A DNA stretch of 64,000 nucleotides from Alkalihalobacillus sp. FSL W8-0930 (GCA_037965595.1 CP150183.1:3596001-3660000), one strand, 5' to 3'. Shown: positions 43,832-53,513, counted from the first letter of the stretch. Notes: a model not told the origin generated them from the letters alone. Translations and numbers: made by a program.

Positions 43832-45949
43832 CTATTCTTCATCTTCCTTTACTCGGTACGCTTGGCTAAATAATGAGCTCTGGCTATCAATAACTGGTTC
43901 CTCTTTACGCCGTTTCACATAGTGATAGGTTCCGTCTGCATCTTGAATTCTCGCCTTCATATTGTCTGAGAGAATGGTCGTAAGAATTCCCATAATTCGT
44001 TGCTTAATCGCTGGCTCGTATACAGGAAACATGATTTCAACACGCTTTTCCATATTTCGAGTCATCATATCTGCTGATGAAAGGAAGTGTTTCTTTTCTC
44101 CGTTGTGATGGAAATAGAAGATACGCGTATGCTCTAGAAATCTCCCCACAATGCTTCGAACCGTAATGTTTTTACTCACCCCTTCAAGACCTGGACGTAG
44201 GCAACAGATACCACGGATGATCAGCTCAATTTTCACACCTGCATTTGATGCTTCATACAGCTTTGTGATGATTGGCTTGTCCGTTAAAGAGTTCATCTTC
44301 AAGATAATGTGGCCATTTTTAAACCGTTGATGAAAACTTATTTCTTTATCAATAAGCGAGAGAATATCTTTTCGGATATCAAACGGCGCGACTGACAAAT
44401 GGTGATAGACTGGTTTTTCAGTATACCCACTCAAATGATTAAAGAAGTTTGTCGCATCCATTCCAAACTTTCTTTTTGATGTAAAGAGACCTAGATCCGT
44501 GTATATCTTAGCCGTTTGGTCATTGTAGTTACCGGTTCCAAGATGAACAAGGCGTTCAATTCGATTATTTCGCCTTCTAACTACGAGTGTGATTTTGCTG
44601 TGTGTCTTTAAATGGGTCATTCCATAAATAACGTGACAGCCTGCTTTTTCGAGCTCCTTGGTCCAAAGCACATTGTTCTCTTCATCAAAACGCGCCTTCA
44701 GCTCAAACAAAACCGTAACCTGCTTACCCTTTTCAGCCGCACGAATCAGCGCATTAATAATTGGTGATTCTCCACTCACTCGATATAGTGTTTGTTTGAT
44801 CGCCAATACATCAGGGTCCTCAGCCGCTTTCGCAACAAAATCAACAACCGGTTCAAAGGATTCGTATGGATGATGCAGGAGAATATCTCGATCACAAACA
44901 CTCTCTAAAATGTCCTCATCATGAGAAAGCTCAAGCGTTGGCTGTGGGATTAAAGCTTGATACATTAGATGCTCTCGCTCACCTGAAACCTTTTTGTAAA
45001 AGGAAAATAATGAGGTTAAATCGATTAACCCATCAACTTCGTACACATCCTTCTTATGAATTTCTAATTCATCTGTAAGGTAATCAAGGATGGAATAATC
45101 AAAACCTTTTTGCTGAATCTCAAGACGGACAGCTGCCCCTCGCTTTCGTTTCTTTAACTCTTTTTCAATCTCTTTTAGTAAATCTCTTGCACCTTCTTCG
45201 TGAATCGTTAAATCAGCATTACGTGTAATACGAAATACGGAAGAGGAGACAATATCATAGCCTGTAAATAGTTTGTGTATAAAGAAACGAATCACATCTT
45301 CGAGCATGACAAAATGCATACGCTTTGGATGAGCTCCATGAACCCGAATGAAACGGTCTAATACTGAAGGAACTTGTACAAGTGCTGTTTTGTTCTCGCC
45401 ATTGTCTAATACATGCTTGTCCTTTAACAGAATAACTAGGTTCGAGCTTTTATTTAATAACATTGGAAATGGGCGATACGCATCCACAGCCATCGGAGTC
45501 AGAACAGGAAGAATATGCTCCTCAAAGTATTTCTCCAACTGAAGCGCTTGCATACGAGTTAAGCTCTTCATCTCTTGAATATAAATGTCTTCGTCTGCAA
45601 GCATTGGTAGGAGCGTATCTTGAAAGACATGATATTGTAATTGAACCATTTGATGTGTTTTTGATGTGATCGCCGTTAATTGTTGTTTCGGGGTCATTCC
45701 TGCTTTGTTTTCTGGTTTGTTAAATCCAGCCTTAATTTGATCCTTAATGCCAGCCACACGCACCATAAAGAACTCATCAAGGTTTGAACTGAAGATAGCC
45801 AAAAACTTTAACCGTTCAAGAAGGGGATTGTTTTCATCTAATGCCTCTTCTAATACCCTTTCATTAAAAGCAAGCCAGCTTAATTCCCTATTATTATAGT
45901 ACGTCGGGTCACTAAGCTTTCGACGAATCTCTTCTGTTATCATCAACAT
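43832..45949 (-). CDS. ppk1: Polyphosphate kinase 1
   Basis: A 705-residue PPK1, standard length. N-terminal helical domain (YYNNRELSWLAFNERVLEEA), head domain, and two PLD-like catalytic domains with the phosphorylated His in THLKTHSKITLVVRR and the second His in FLEHTRIFYFHHNG. It makes polyphosphate reversibly from ATP. It is transcribed separately from ppx, since a terminator lies between them (46090-46130), and ends in its own terminator. Confidence 0.95.
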   Translation of the reverse strand: MLMITEEIRRKLSDPTYYNNRELSWLAFNERVLEEALDENNPLLERLKFLAIFSSNLDEFFMVRVAGIKDQIKAGFNKPENKAGMTPKQQLTAITSKTHQMVQLQYHVFQDTLLPMLADEDIYIQEMKSLTRMQALQLEKYFEEHILPVLTPMAVDAYRPFPMLLNKSSNLVILLKDKHVLDNGENKTALVQVPSVLDRFIRVHGAHPKRMHFVMLEDVIRFFIHKLFTGYDIVSSSVFRITRNADLTIHEEGARDLLKEIEKELKKRKRGAAVRLEIQQKGFDYSILDYLTDELEIHKKDVYEVDGLIDLTSLFSFYKKVSGEREHLMYQALIPQPTLELSHDEDILESVCDRDILLHHPYESFEPVVDFVAKAAEDPDVLAIKQTLYRVSGESPIINALIRAAEKGKQVTVLFELKARFDEENNVLWTKELEKAGCHVIYGMTHLKTHSKITLVVRRRNNRIERLVHLGTGNYNDQTAKIYTDLGLFTSKRKFGMDATNFFNHLSGYTEKPVYHHLSVAPFDIRKDILSLIDKEISFHQRFKNGHIILKMNSLTDKPIITKLYEASNAGVKIELIIRGICCLRPGLEGVSKNITVRSIVGRFLEHTRIFYFHHNGEKKHFLSSADMMTRNMEKRVEIMFPVYEPAIKQRIMGILTTILSDNMKARIQDADGTYHYVKRRKEEPVIDSQSSLFSQAYRVKEDEE

Positions 45950-46089
45950 ACAAGCACCCTTTTTTAGACAAGATTTTAGGAATATTGTATCATCTGAGGG
46001 AATTGTTCAATGTAAATGTTTTGTAAAGATTTCATCAGATTGGTTCACTTTTTAAAAAAAGTACCCCTTTAAGATCAGTGAAATATAAT

Positions 46090-46130
46090 AAAAGACTGAT
46101 GATACGTATCTAAGGATCATCCGTCTTTTA
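46090..46130 (-). terminator. Intrinsic terminator of ppx
   Basis: AAAAGACTGATGAT pairs with ATCATCCGTCTTTT across a 14-base loop; T-run on the minus strand. Confidence 0.75.
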
Positions 46131-46149
46131 TCTTCATGCTGCTTTGTCC

Positions 46150-47709
46150 TCACTCACTCCAAACAAACTCAACAGATATTGATTTTTTGATTTGTTTCTC
46201 TAAATGCTTCTTTTGCTTTTCCACTTGGTATTGCTCTGGTTTCCAGTCTTTATCGCACTTTGCTGTAATTGTTAGACCATCATTTTTGTTTTTAACCTTT
46301 AAATCAACGATAATATTTCGTTTAGTTGAATGGAAGCTGTTGGCGAGCGTTAAAATTGCTCCATATTGCTGATATAAACACAATTCATCATTCGTAAACC
46401 AGTTTTTGAATGCGCCTGCGTTTTGTTTGAAAAACGACTTGTTTTTAAATGAAGCAAGCAACGACAGTTTAATCCGATCCTTGTGCAATAGTCCATTAAT
46501 GGTTCGATTGGCAAGCAAATAAAATGTGTGCTGCTTCCCCGAGTCTTCATCAATGTACGCGCCCACATTGTATACAAATGCAGCTTGTTTAAGAAGAGCT
46601 AGGTCATCCTTTGTCGCAGTAATTAATCCTTCAGAGCAGAGCTTTTGCGCAAGAAGCAAAACCGTATCCATACGATGCTTGGCATGAGCTGTGTCTATTT
46701 CATAATCAAATCCCAATTCATGAAAGCTTTGTTCCACAACAGATGGGTAAAGGACGTCTTCTCCCTTATTTTTTCTTTCCTCAAACAATACTCCGTCTCT
46801 TAATCCATTCCGACTCAAGACAAACGATTCAGAATGTACGATGTCTGCTAACGCTTGGAAGACTTCCAGAGCAGGGCAGATAATATCGGCACGGTCTTTG
46901 GACAAACCGTCCACCTTTTGAAGCTCCTGTAATGTAAGAGGTGCCAGGATGGCTTGAACATCCTCTACATCTTTTCGATTCATCTTATATTGGTGTAGTC
47001 CTGATAATGGATAATCAATAGATTCCTGATGGATCCTGACCACATTCCTGGCGCTTCCTCCAATACCTATAATCGGTAGGCTGGCACCCTTTAACCAGGA
47101 GAGCGTTTCAAACTGTTCAACAACAAAAGCTCGAATAGCCTGTAACTCTTTTTTTGTTGCTGCATCGCCTGCTACAAATTGTTTCTTTAAGGTTAAGGCA
47201 CCAAAAGGAAAGCTATGATAGTGAATAAGCTCTCTCTTCTTAAACATGGTAACCTCCGTACTTCCTCCACCAATATCAATGGTAATGGCATCCGTGAACG
47301 GCATTGACTGGACAACCGCAATGTATCCGAAATAGGCCTCTTCATAATCGGATAACACTCTCATCGTGAAATCCGTTTCCTTTTTCACACGTTCTAATAT
47401 CTCATCTTGATTTTTAGCATGACGAATAGCCGCTGTCGCAACGCATCGGACATTCTTTAGCTGATGAAACCGGGTGACCTCTTGAAAACTATGTAGATAT
47501 GAAATTAATCGCTTAATACCTGACTCTTGCAACATTAAATCATCAGATAAATCATTGCGTAATCTCGCTACAAGCTTAATATTCTCTACTTCTTTTAATC
47601 TTCCACTTTTATCCTCTGAATAAATAACAAGACGCATAGAATTCGAGCCAACATCAATAATGGCATATTTGTTTGGTTTCAACTCTTCCCACATCCTAAC
47701 GACATTCAT
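46150..47709 (-). CDS. ppx: Exopolyphosphatase (Ppx/GppA)
   Basis: A 519-residue actin-fold phosphatase: YAIIDVGSNSMRLVIYS (phosphate-1 loop), TIDIGGGSTEVTMF (phosphate-2), GIGGSARNVVRI, followed by a C-terminal HD-like helical domain. It releases phosphate from polyphosphate, opposing PPK1 encoded just downstream. The pair suggests polyphosphate turnover as a phosphate and energy store. It lies 31 bases after eutH and may share its transcript. Confidence 0.93.
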   Translation of the reverse strand: MNVVRMWEELKPNKYAIIDVGSNSMRLVIYSEDKSGRLKEVENIKLVARLRNDLSDDLMLQESGIKRLISYLHSFQEVTRFHQLKNVRCVATAAIRHAKNQDEILERVKKETDFTMRVLSDYEEAYFGYIAVVQSMPFTDAITIDIGGGSTEVTMFKKRELIHYHSFPFGALTLKKQFVAGDAATKKELQAIRAFVVEQFETLSWLKGASLPIIGIGGSARNVVRIHQESIDYPLSGLHQYKMNRKDVEDVQAILAPLTLQELQKVDGLSKDRADIICPALEVFQALADIVHSESFVLSRNGLRDGVLFEERKNKGEDVLYPSVVEQSFHELGFDYEIDTAHAKHRMDTVLLLAQKLCSEGLITATKDDLALLKQAAFVYNVGAYIDEDSGKQHTFYLLANRTINGLLHKDRIKLSLLASFKNKSFFKQNAGAFKNWFTNDELCLYQQYGAILTLANSFHSTKRNIIVDLKVKNKNDGLTITAKCDKDWKPEQYQVEKQKKHLEKQIKKSISVEFVWSE

Positions 47710-47740
47710 ATTGTTCTAATACTATATCGGTTCAACGTTG

Positions 47741-48832
47741 CTATCCATTATAAACGCTTTTCTTTCGTTCAAACCATAAAGCAAGAGCGATTGCAGTAAA
47801 TCCCCCAACTAATTTTCCGATTATCATGTATGGAACCATATCTTGATTTATGCCTGCTACAAAACCAAGATGTCCGCCAATGACAAATGCCCCGCTGACT
47901 GAGAATGCGACAACAACCACTTTTCCTTTTGTTTGCATGTTCGTCAATAACGTAAAGGCAGGAATGACATGTGCGAGTGATGCAACGAGTCCTGCCACCG
48001 CAAAACGATCGAGTCCAATGAAGCGTCCTAAATGTTCGAGTGGTTTACGGAAGACCTTAGATATACATTCCACAAGCGGAAAGGCTCCTGCTAAAACAAG
48101 AGCGATCGTCCCAACAATTTGTAAGCCTTCCGAATAAGGTGCCATCTCCTGAAATACACGAAACCCAGTAAGAACCTCCACACCAGCAATGACTAACCCA
48201 ATCACACCCGCCACTTGAACGCATTTCCCAAACGTAACAAACCGCTTAATCCACCACTCCGGCTTCTTCCACAAGCCAATCATTACGAGTAGTGAAAAAA
48301 GCGTGGGAATCAGTAAATTAAGGAGCATCATTTGAAATTCAAACCCAGCAAGGGCTCCCCCTACAAAACACCCTAAAGGAATGGTACTAAGTCCAATCAA
48401 AATTCCTTTTGAAAAAGATGAATAATCTTCTTTTTTTATGATTGAAAGGGCGACAGGGAGGGTAAAGACAATGGTAGGTCCTAACATCGTACCAAGAAAT
48501 ACCCATGAAAAGATTCCTGCGTCCGTATCATGCGCCATGGCCTCAGCTAATGCATAGCCTCCCATATCGAGAGCAAGTATCGTATTGGCAAAGGAAGCAG
48601 GATCTGCTCCAATTAGTAGATAAAGTGGCGATACAATAGGAATTAAAAGATTTGCAGCGATTGGTGCAAGAGTAATCACTCCAATCATTGCTAATGCAAC
48701 TGATCCCATCGTCATAAGCCCTCTATGAAACGATTCACCAAGCCCAAAACGATTTCCAAGGCAATAGTCAAGAGCCCCCGCACCAAGAAAGAAAGCTAAT
48801 ATAATCATCATGCCATCATTTATCCAAATCAT
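47741..48832 (-). CDS. eutH: Ethanolamine utilization transporter EutH
   Basis: A 363-residue integral membrane protein with about ten helices, matching EutH throughout (ALDYCLGNRFGLGESFHRGL, LDMGGYALAEAMAHDTDAG, GFVAGINQDMVPYMIIGKL). EutH is the proposed ethanolamine carrier. No other eut genes are nearby, so it is an orphan here; phospholipid-derived ethanolamine uptake independent of a microcompartment is possible. First gene of a likely eutH-ppx transcript. Confidence 0.9.
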   Translation of the reverse strand: MIWINDGMMIILAFFLGAGALDYCLGNRFGLGESFHRGLMTMGSVALAMIGVITLAPIAANLLIPIVSPLYLLIGADPASFANTILALDMGGYALAEAMAHDTDAGIFSWVFLGTMLGPTIVFTLPVALSIIKKEDYSSFSKGILIGLSTIPLGCFVGGALAGFEFQMMLLNLLIPTLFSLLVMIGLWKKPEWWIKRFVTFGKCVQVAGVIGLVIAGVEVLTGFRVFQEMAPYSEGLQIVGTIALVLAGAFPLVECISKVFRKPLEHLGRFIGLDRFAVAGLVASLAHVIPAFTLLTNMQTKGKVVVVAFSVSGAFVIGGHLGFVAGINQDMVPYMIIGKLVGGFTAIALALWFERKKSVYNG

Positions 48833-49045
48833 TTCGAACAGTCCTTCTCATCCATTTATATTTGCTAAGTATACTTCTTAAGGACTGAACTATAAAGAAA
48901 AGCTAGTACCTTTCTCCTTTTAATCTGAATTTATTCTAAGACTTAAGTAGGGAATATCACCCTTCTTATACATATCACTTCCAAACTATTCTAAAATACG
49001 ATATGTTCATTTTATTTAAAGAAGCCGATCAGGAGGAATTTAATC

Positions 49046-49795
49046 ATGACATGTGCAAAATGCGGAGCAGCTCTACCACCAGAAAGTAAATTCTGTGAGC
49101 AATGCGGGGAACCAGTTGCGCCATCAACACAACAAACAGAGGAAGCAAGCACAATTGAAACAGCACCAAAGGCACCAAATGAAACCGTAGAAAAAGTAAC
49201 GGCGCTAAGCAAGAATTATTGGACCTATTTTCTTTCAAATATGAAGGCGCCAACACAGAAAGGCTTTGTAGAAAACCAAGGCAATGTGATCTTTGCCACG
49301 ATTAACGTCGCTCTTATTGCATTCTTTTTTGCCTTTACGTTATTTGCTCAACTCGGTTTCCGTGCAAGTAGCTACATCAGCCTAAGCTTTAGTGATAGCT
49401 TTATTCCAGGTTTCTTCTTTATGATGATCTTTCTAGCAGTTACAATTGGAGGTCTTTTTGTTACATTAAAAGTTGTCATTAATTCTCCAATTAACTTGCA
49501 AGCCTTCTATAGTCGTTTTGGGGAGTCTCTTGCAGTACCCGTGGCTTTGTCTGCACTTGCTTTTATTAGTGGATTAATTGGGGTAGGTATTCTCACATCA
49601 TTATTCCTTGGACTATTGTTCATCACGATTTTCGCCATTATGATCATGATTTATCAGTCAGAGGTAACACAAGCAAATATGACTAAATTAGATCCATTGT
49701 ATGGGTTGGTTGCTTTATTTGCTGTCATCCTCATCCTATTAAATTATGTTTCAAGTTATATGTTAGCTGGCATGTTGATGTCATTGTTCGTATAA
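49046..49795 (+). CDS. Zinc-ribbon membrane protein
   Basis: A 249-residue protein. Residues 1-25 are a zinc ribbon (CAKCG ... CEQCG), followed by a Pro/Thr/Glu-rich linker and five or so hydrophobic helices in the C-terminal two thirds. Family function unknown; related proteins often occur beside DUF2628 proteins, as here. CAGGAGG is nine bases before the ATG. It is separated from the next gene by a terminator. Confidence 0.82.
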   Translation: MTCAKCGAALPPESKFCEQCGEPVAPSTQQTEEASTIETAPKAPNETVEKVTALSKNYWTYFLSNMKAPTQKGFVENQGNVIFATINVALIAFFFAFTLFAQLGFRASSYISLSFSDSFIPGFFFMMIFLAVTIGGLFVTLKVVINSPINLQAFYSRFGESLAVPVALSALAFISGLIGVGILTSLFLGLLFITIFAIMIMIYQSEVTQANMTKLDPLYGLVALFAVILILLNYVSSYMLAGMLMSLFV

Positions 49796-49800
49796 TGAGT

Positions 49801-49834
49801 GTAAGGCTTCACATCATGTGAAGTCTTCTTTTTA
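49801..49834 (+). terminator. Intrinsic terminator
   Basis: AAGGCTTCACA and TGTGAAGTCTT arms followed by CTTTTT. Confidence 0.8.
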
Positions 49835-49861
49835 TATGAACCTATTACATTGGAGGCACAT

Positions 49862-50368
49862 ATGGCAACTGAATCTAGCAAAAGTATAAATACAGGTCAT
49901 TTAAATGAGACACCTACTAATGAGCAGGAAGCGCTACAATTATATGTTGGCCCGAAATACGAGAACTATAAAAAGAAATGGGCGATTGGACGAACCGGAA
50001 AACCAGCTTTAATCAGCCTAAATCTAGCAGGCTTGTTTGGTACCTTCTGCTGGTCAGCTGGTCGTGCGATGTATGTATACGCATCATTCTTTTTCTTATT
50101 TATTTTGTTTACAGATCTTCTCTTCTTAACGACAGGATACCCGCTTTGGGAAGACACAGCCTATGCGGTCGTTCCATTAGTCATCTACGGGGTATTTGGT
50201 AATTACAACTATCATCACTTTGCCACACAAAAAGTAAAGAAGATGATGGCGAACCAATGCACGAGAGAGGAGTTTATGAAAGCAGGAGGATTTAAGTGGA
50301 GACGTTTTTTTGCATTCGCCGCCCTTCTTGTTGCCTATCTTGGTATTAGTACCATTTTATTTTATTAA
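49862..50368 (+). CDS. DUF2628 family membrane protein
   Basis: A 168-residue protein: polar N-terminus, YVGPKYENYKKKW, then four hydrophobic helices with FGNYNYHHFATQKVKKMM between them. This is the DUF2628 pattern. ATG at 49862 follows TGGAGG; the frame has a TTG four codons earlier without support. Function unknown. Confidence 0.82.
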   Translation: MATESSKSINTGHLNETPTNEQEALQLYVGPKYENYKKKWAIGRTGKPALISLNLAGLFGTFCWSAGRAMYVYASFFFLFILFTDLLFLTTGYPLWEDTAYAVVPLVIYGVFGNYNYHHFATQKVKKMMANQCTREEFMKAGGFKWRRFFAFAALLVAYLGISTILFY

Positions 50369-50382
50369 TCACTATCCTCATT

Positions 50383-50420
50383 GAAGACGAGCCCTCCGAA
50401 TGGAGAGCGCTCGTCTTCTT
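50383..50420. terminator. Bidirectional intrinsic terminator
   Basis: GAAGACGAGC and GCTCGTCTTC arms, between the convergent DUF2628 and ABC-F genes. Confidence 0.8.
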
Positions 50421-50423
50421 CAT

Positions 50424-52043
50424 TTATTCAGCTTTCCTGACTAGTTGTTTCTTTTTCTCAATGAGTTCTTTAAATTGTTTATCTAGCTGATCTTTTTCTT
50501 CCTCGTTTGTGGTATATGATAACCGACTTAGTAATTCTGTAAGCTGCATCTCAATTGTGAGAAGGTCAGGTTCCTCGATCTGTGTAATGCCTGCTTCCCC
50601 AACCGTTGCTTCAATCACTTTTACCTTAGGATCTTCCTCTTCTAACGACAAATGATGCGTAGCCAAAGCGGAAACAAATGAACGATCATGACTCACAAAC
50701 AGAATCGTTCCAGGATAAGCGAGAAGGATCTCTCTCAACGACTCCTTTGTATCCAGATCTAAATAATTTGTGGGTTCATCTAGAATGAGAAGATTTACGT
50801 CACTTAAAAAGACCTTTGCCAAGGAAACCCTTATTCTTTCACCACCACTTAGTACAGAAACGTTCTTAAACACGTCATCTCGTTTAAACGCCAGCCTAGC
50901 AAGAACGTTACGCACGAAGGTCTCCTTATAGGGACTATCCTCCATTACATTAACTAGAATGGTTTTTTGATTATCCAGATTTTCTTGATGTTGTGAGAAA
51001 AAACCGATCTTTGCAGGTTGAGCAACTCGGAGACGTTCACTCCGATCGACAATCATCTTGAGCAGTGTCGTCTTACCCGTTCCATTCCCTCCTGTTATCG
51101 CTAACCTGCTCCCTCGTTCAACTTCACCTGTGACTTTATCTATAAGCGTTCGTTCTCCTACATTTACCGTGCATTCTAGAAACTGAACTACTCTCTTACT
51201 ATGCATATCAGGAAAATCAGCAAGATTAAACACAACTGGATCCGTCTCTTTCGGCTTCTCTTTCTTCTCTAGCTGCTGAGCCCTTGTCTCCATTGCTTCA
51301 GCCGAGCGATTTAATTTTGCTTTTTGCACTCCGGAGCTTCGTTTGTGTAATCTTGCTTCAGAGTTACCCATGCGACTTGGTGCCTTTTTAATCCCATCAG
51401 ACTTCTCTTTGAGCTTTTTCGCTGCTTCTAGTAAACGATTTTGTTCGGTCACATACTCTTTATATTCCTTAAGTCCTTTATCCTTCTCCAATTGTTTTTG
51501 CGAAAGGTATGCGTCGTAATTTCCTTCATAAACGGTGACCTTTCCTTCATCAATTTCCCATATGGTTGTGCAAAGTTTATTTAAGAAATCTTTATCATGT
51601 GAAGTTAGTAGGATGGCTCCTTTAAAGGCATGCAGTTCTGCTTCTAGCTGACTGATCCCATTCAGGTCTAAGTGACTGGTTGGTTCATCTGCAATGAGAA
51701 TATGAGCATCTGACGTTAATGCCTGTGCAATTTTTCGCCGCGTTTTTTCTCCTCCACTGGCCTCTGTTTGCTTTGCGAGTCTCCACTTGCCGTGTAAATC
51801 TGGACGAATGTCCTGATCTAATCCGCCAAGCTGCGGAACATATGCAATGGTCCCGAACCTTTCCACATCTCCTGAGTCTTGCTTGGCTGTCCCTGCTAAT
51901 ATAGATAGCAATGTAGACTTCCCTTGTCCGTTACGCCCTACAACTCCAATTCGCTCATGATTGTAAAGAGACAATGATTCAACCCGGAAGATCGTTCGTC
52001 CTCCATAACTTTTTTCAAGGTGATTTATTTTCATATATAACAT
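50424..52043 (-). CDS. Antibiotic-resistance type ABC-F ATPase
   Basis: A 539-residue ABC-F protein without membrane helices: two ATPase domains (Walker A GRNGQGKST and GGNGTGKTT; signatures SGGEKTR and LSGGERIR) joined by a long basic helical linker (about 200-270, SRMGNSEARLHKRSSGVQKAK) that enters the ribosomal peptidyl-transferase region in Vga/Lsa/VmlR proteins. The C-terminal helix is also VmlR-like. It most likely displaces lincosamide, pleuromutilin or streptogramin antibiotics. ATG at 52043 is preceded by GGAGGGAG, itself buried in a terminator hairpin; with the upstream leader ORF this indicates drug-induced attenuation. Confidence 0.87.
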   Translation of the reverse strand: MLYMKINHLEKSYGGRTIFRVESLSLYNHERIGVVGRNGQGKSTLLSILAGTAKQDSGDVERFGTIAYVPQLGGLDQDIRPDLHGKWRLAKQTEASGGEKTRRKIAQALTSDAHILIADEPTSHLDLNGISQLEAELHAFKGAILLTSHDKDFLNKLCTTIWEIDEGKVTVYEGNYDAYLSQKQLEKDKGLKEYKEYVTEQNRLLEAAKKLKEKSDGIKKAPSRMGNSEARLHKRSSGVQKAKLNRSAEAMETRAQQLEKKEKPKETDPVVFNLADFPDMHSKRVVQFLECTVNVGERTLIDKVTGEVERGSRLAITGGNGTGKTTLLKMIVDRSERLRVAQPAKIGFFSQHQENLDNQKTILVNVMEDSPYKETFVRNVLARLAFKRDDVFKNVSVLSGGERIRVSLAKVFLSDVNLLILDEPTNYLDLDTKESLREILLAYPGTILFVSHDRSFVSALATHHLSLEEEDPKVKVIEATVGEAGITQIEEPDLLTIEMQLTELLSRLSYTTNEEEKDQLDKQFKELIEKKKQLVRKAE

Positions 52044-52075
52044 AAAAAAACTCCCTCCAGATGCTAGAGAGAGTT
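52044..52075 (-). terminator. Attenuator terminator hiding the ABC-F ribosome site
   Basis: Minus-strand arms AACTCTCTCT (52066-52075) and GGAGGGAGTT (52049-52058), 7-base loop, then seven T up to the start codon. The 3' arm contains the Shine-Dalgarno sequence. A competing pairing of CGAACTCTCTCT with an upstream segment (52174-52187) would free it. Confidence 0.85.
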
Positions 52076-52091
52076 CGTACGATGCGCACAC

Positions 52092-52147
52092 CTATATTCA
52101 AATTAGCCAGACTGCTCCTGCAAACGGCAGACTTTGGCTGAATATAG
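52092..52147 (-). promoter_or_regulatory. Leader hairpin of ABC-F gene
   Basis: Long imperfect hairpin: CTATATTCA pairs with TGAATATAG, then AGCCA with TGGCT and CTGC with GCAG inside. It lies within the 3' half of the leader ORF and before the attenuator. A possible promoter, TTGACA-17-TTTAGA on the minus strand, lies at 52328-52356. Confidence 0.6.
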
Positions 52148-52193
52148 TTGGCTGTACCTGTACAAACATCGCCCGAATCTCATCTCTAAACAT
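52098..52193 (-). CDS. Leader peptide ORF, 31 codons, upstream of ABC-F gene
   Basis: ATG at 52193, TGA at 52098-52100; product begins MFRDEIRAMFVQ and ends FAGAVWLI. The ribosome site is weak (AACGAG). An internal ATG after eight codons, preceded by CGGGCG, gives a 23-residue alternative. Its 5' codons form the antiterminator strand (52174-52187) and its 3' codons the leader hairpin, so ribosome stalling would change which structure forms. Evidence is positional and structural, not by homology. Confidence 0.5.
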   Translation of the reverse strand: MFRDEIRAMFVQVQPTIFSQSLPFAGAVWLI

Positions 52194-52352
52194 ACTCGTT
52201 AATTTTCTTTAAATGAACACAGACTGGTTGCGTCTTCCATTCATTCAAATTCATTAAGATGTACTGTTTATTAGATAAGATTCTACTTCATTGTACGAGG
52301 TACCATCCTTTCAATTCATTGTTTTTATCTAAACATAATGGATAAGCAGATG

Positions 52353-53513
52353 TCAAGATTCCGTTTTCATTTCAATCGCTGGTTGCATAAATGAAAATAG
52401 TGCAAAACCAATGGAAATTAACACTAACACACTACCAGCAATGGGGGCCGCTTCAATCGAAAAACCGTTAACAACTAAACCTCCAACACCAGAGCCTATT
52501 GCGATTCCAAATTGTAAAGCAGATGTATTGATACTCTGCTGGATATCTGACGTGCTAGGAGCGGTTTTAATTAAGTATCCTTGTTGTGCCGGAGCAATGG
52601 ACCAGCTCAGCATCCCCCAAACAACAAGAGATACCGCAAATAATATGACAGAGTGACTCGTGAGTGGCATCGTTACTAACACAATAAAGAAAAGGATCGT
52701 AAAGAAAATGACTGTTTTTTCAGGTCCCAACCGATCCGTCAGCCAGCCACCAATTCCACCGCCACTTACAGCAGACAAACCAAAAACAAAGAAAGCCACG
52801 CTGATCCAATAAGCTTCAGCATTTAGCGTCACATGTAGATACTCAGCAAAATAAGCGTACATTGTATAGTGTCCTGCTAACACTAATAGAGTAACCAGGT
52901 GAGCAGTAGATAGCTTCAGATGTTTTAATGATCTTATCTGCTCACGTACAGAGCTGACCTGCTCAGGTGCAATGGGGTCAAGGAATTTCATAATAACCAC
53001 ACCAGCAACAAGAGAAAGAAGTGCAATAATTAAGAAAAGAACCCTCCAGCCATAGGCTTCTCCAATGAGCACTCCTACCGGTACACCAAGTACGAGAGCT
53101 GAGCTTACACCCATAGTAATTGTACCAATCGCTCGGGAGCGGTAGTTTGGCTTCACAATTTTCGGAGCAATGGTTAGTGAAAGAACAATAATTAAAGCTG
53201 CACTCATGGAGGTTAGTACACGGAAGACTAAGAGCGTGCCATACCCTGGGCTAAGAAACGAGCCAATATTAGCTACGAAAAAGACACCAAGTGCGAGTAA
53301 ATATAGTCGTTTACGCTCATATTTACTTGTTAAAGACATCAAAACAGGACCCGATACGGCAAAGACAAGCGCAAAGATAGTAATCAATTGGCCGGCTACA
53401 CCAACTGAAACGCCTAAATCATCAGATATAACTGGAAGAATGCCTCCTATAATTAACTCAACCATCCCAACTACAAACGCTGAAATTGCCAGAACATATA
53501 CTTTAAAGTTCAT
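52353..53513 (-). CDS. MFS transporter (DHA1 type)
   Basis: A 386-residue major facilitator with twelve helices; VGMVELIIGGILPVISDDLGVS and the loop SKYERKRLYL (motif A region) and GVPVGVLIGEAYGWR (motif C region) are typical of drug:H+ antiporters of the AraJ/chloramphenicol type. ATG at 53513 follows AAGGGTGGA by seven bases; a GTG four codons upstream overlaps the ribosome site. It lies upstream of the ABC-F gene in the same direction, so the two may be a small resistance cluster. Confidence 0.87.
   Translation of the reverse strand: MNFKVYVLAISAFVVGMVELIIGGILPVISDDLGVSVGVAGQLITIFALVFAVSGPVLMSLTSKYERKRLYLLALGVFFVANIGSFLSPGYGTLLVFRVLTSMSAALIIVLSLTIAPKIVKPNYRSRAIGTITMGVSSALVLGVPVGVLIGEAYGWRVLFLIIALLSLVAGVVIMKFLDPIAPEQVSSVREQIRSLKHLKLSTAHLVTLLVLAGHYTMYAYFAEYLHVTLNAEAYWISVAFFVFGLSAVSGGGIGGWLTDRLGPEKTVIFFTILFFIVLVTMPLTSHSVILFAVSLVVWGMLSWSIAPAQQGYLIKTAPSTSDIQQSINTSALQFGIAIGSGVGGLVVNGFSIEAAPIAGSVLVLISIGFALFSFMQPAIEMKTES

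Noticed and set aside
52270-52320. T-box-like motif (GGATGGTACC on the minus strand) before the ABC-F leader
   Set aside because: The upstream sequence where a specifier stem would be is the coding end of the MFS gene, and no T-box terminator follows it; the downstream gene is not an amino acid gene.
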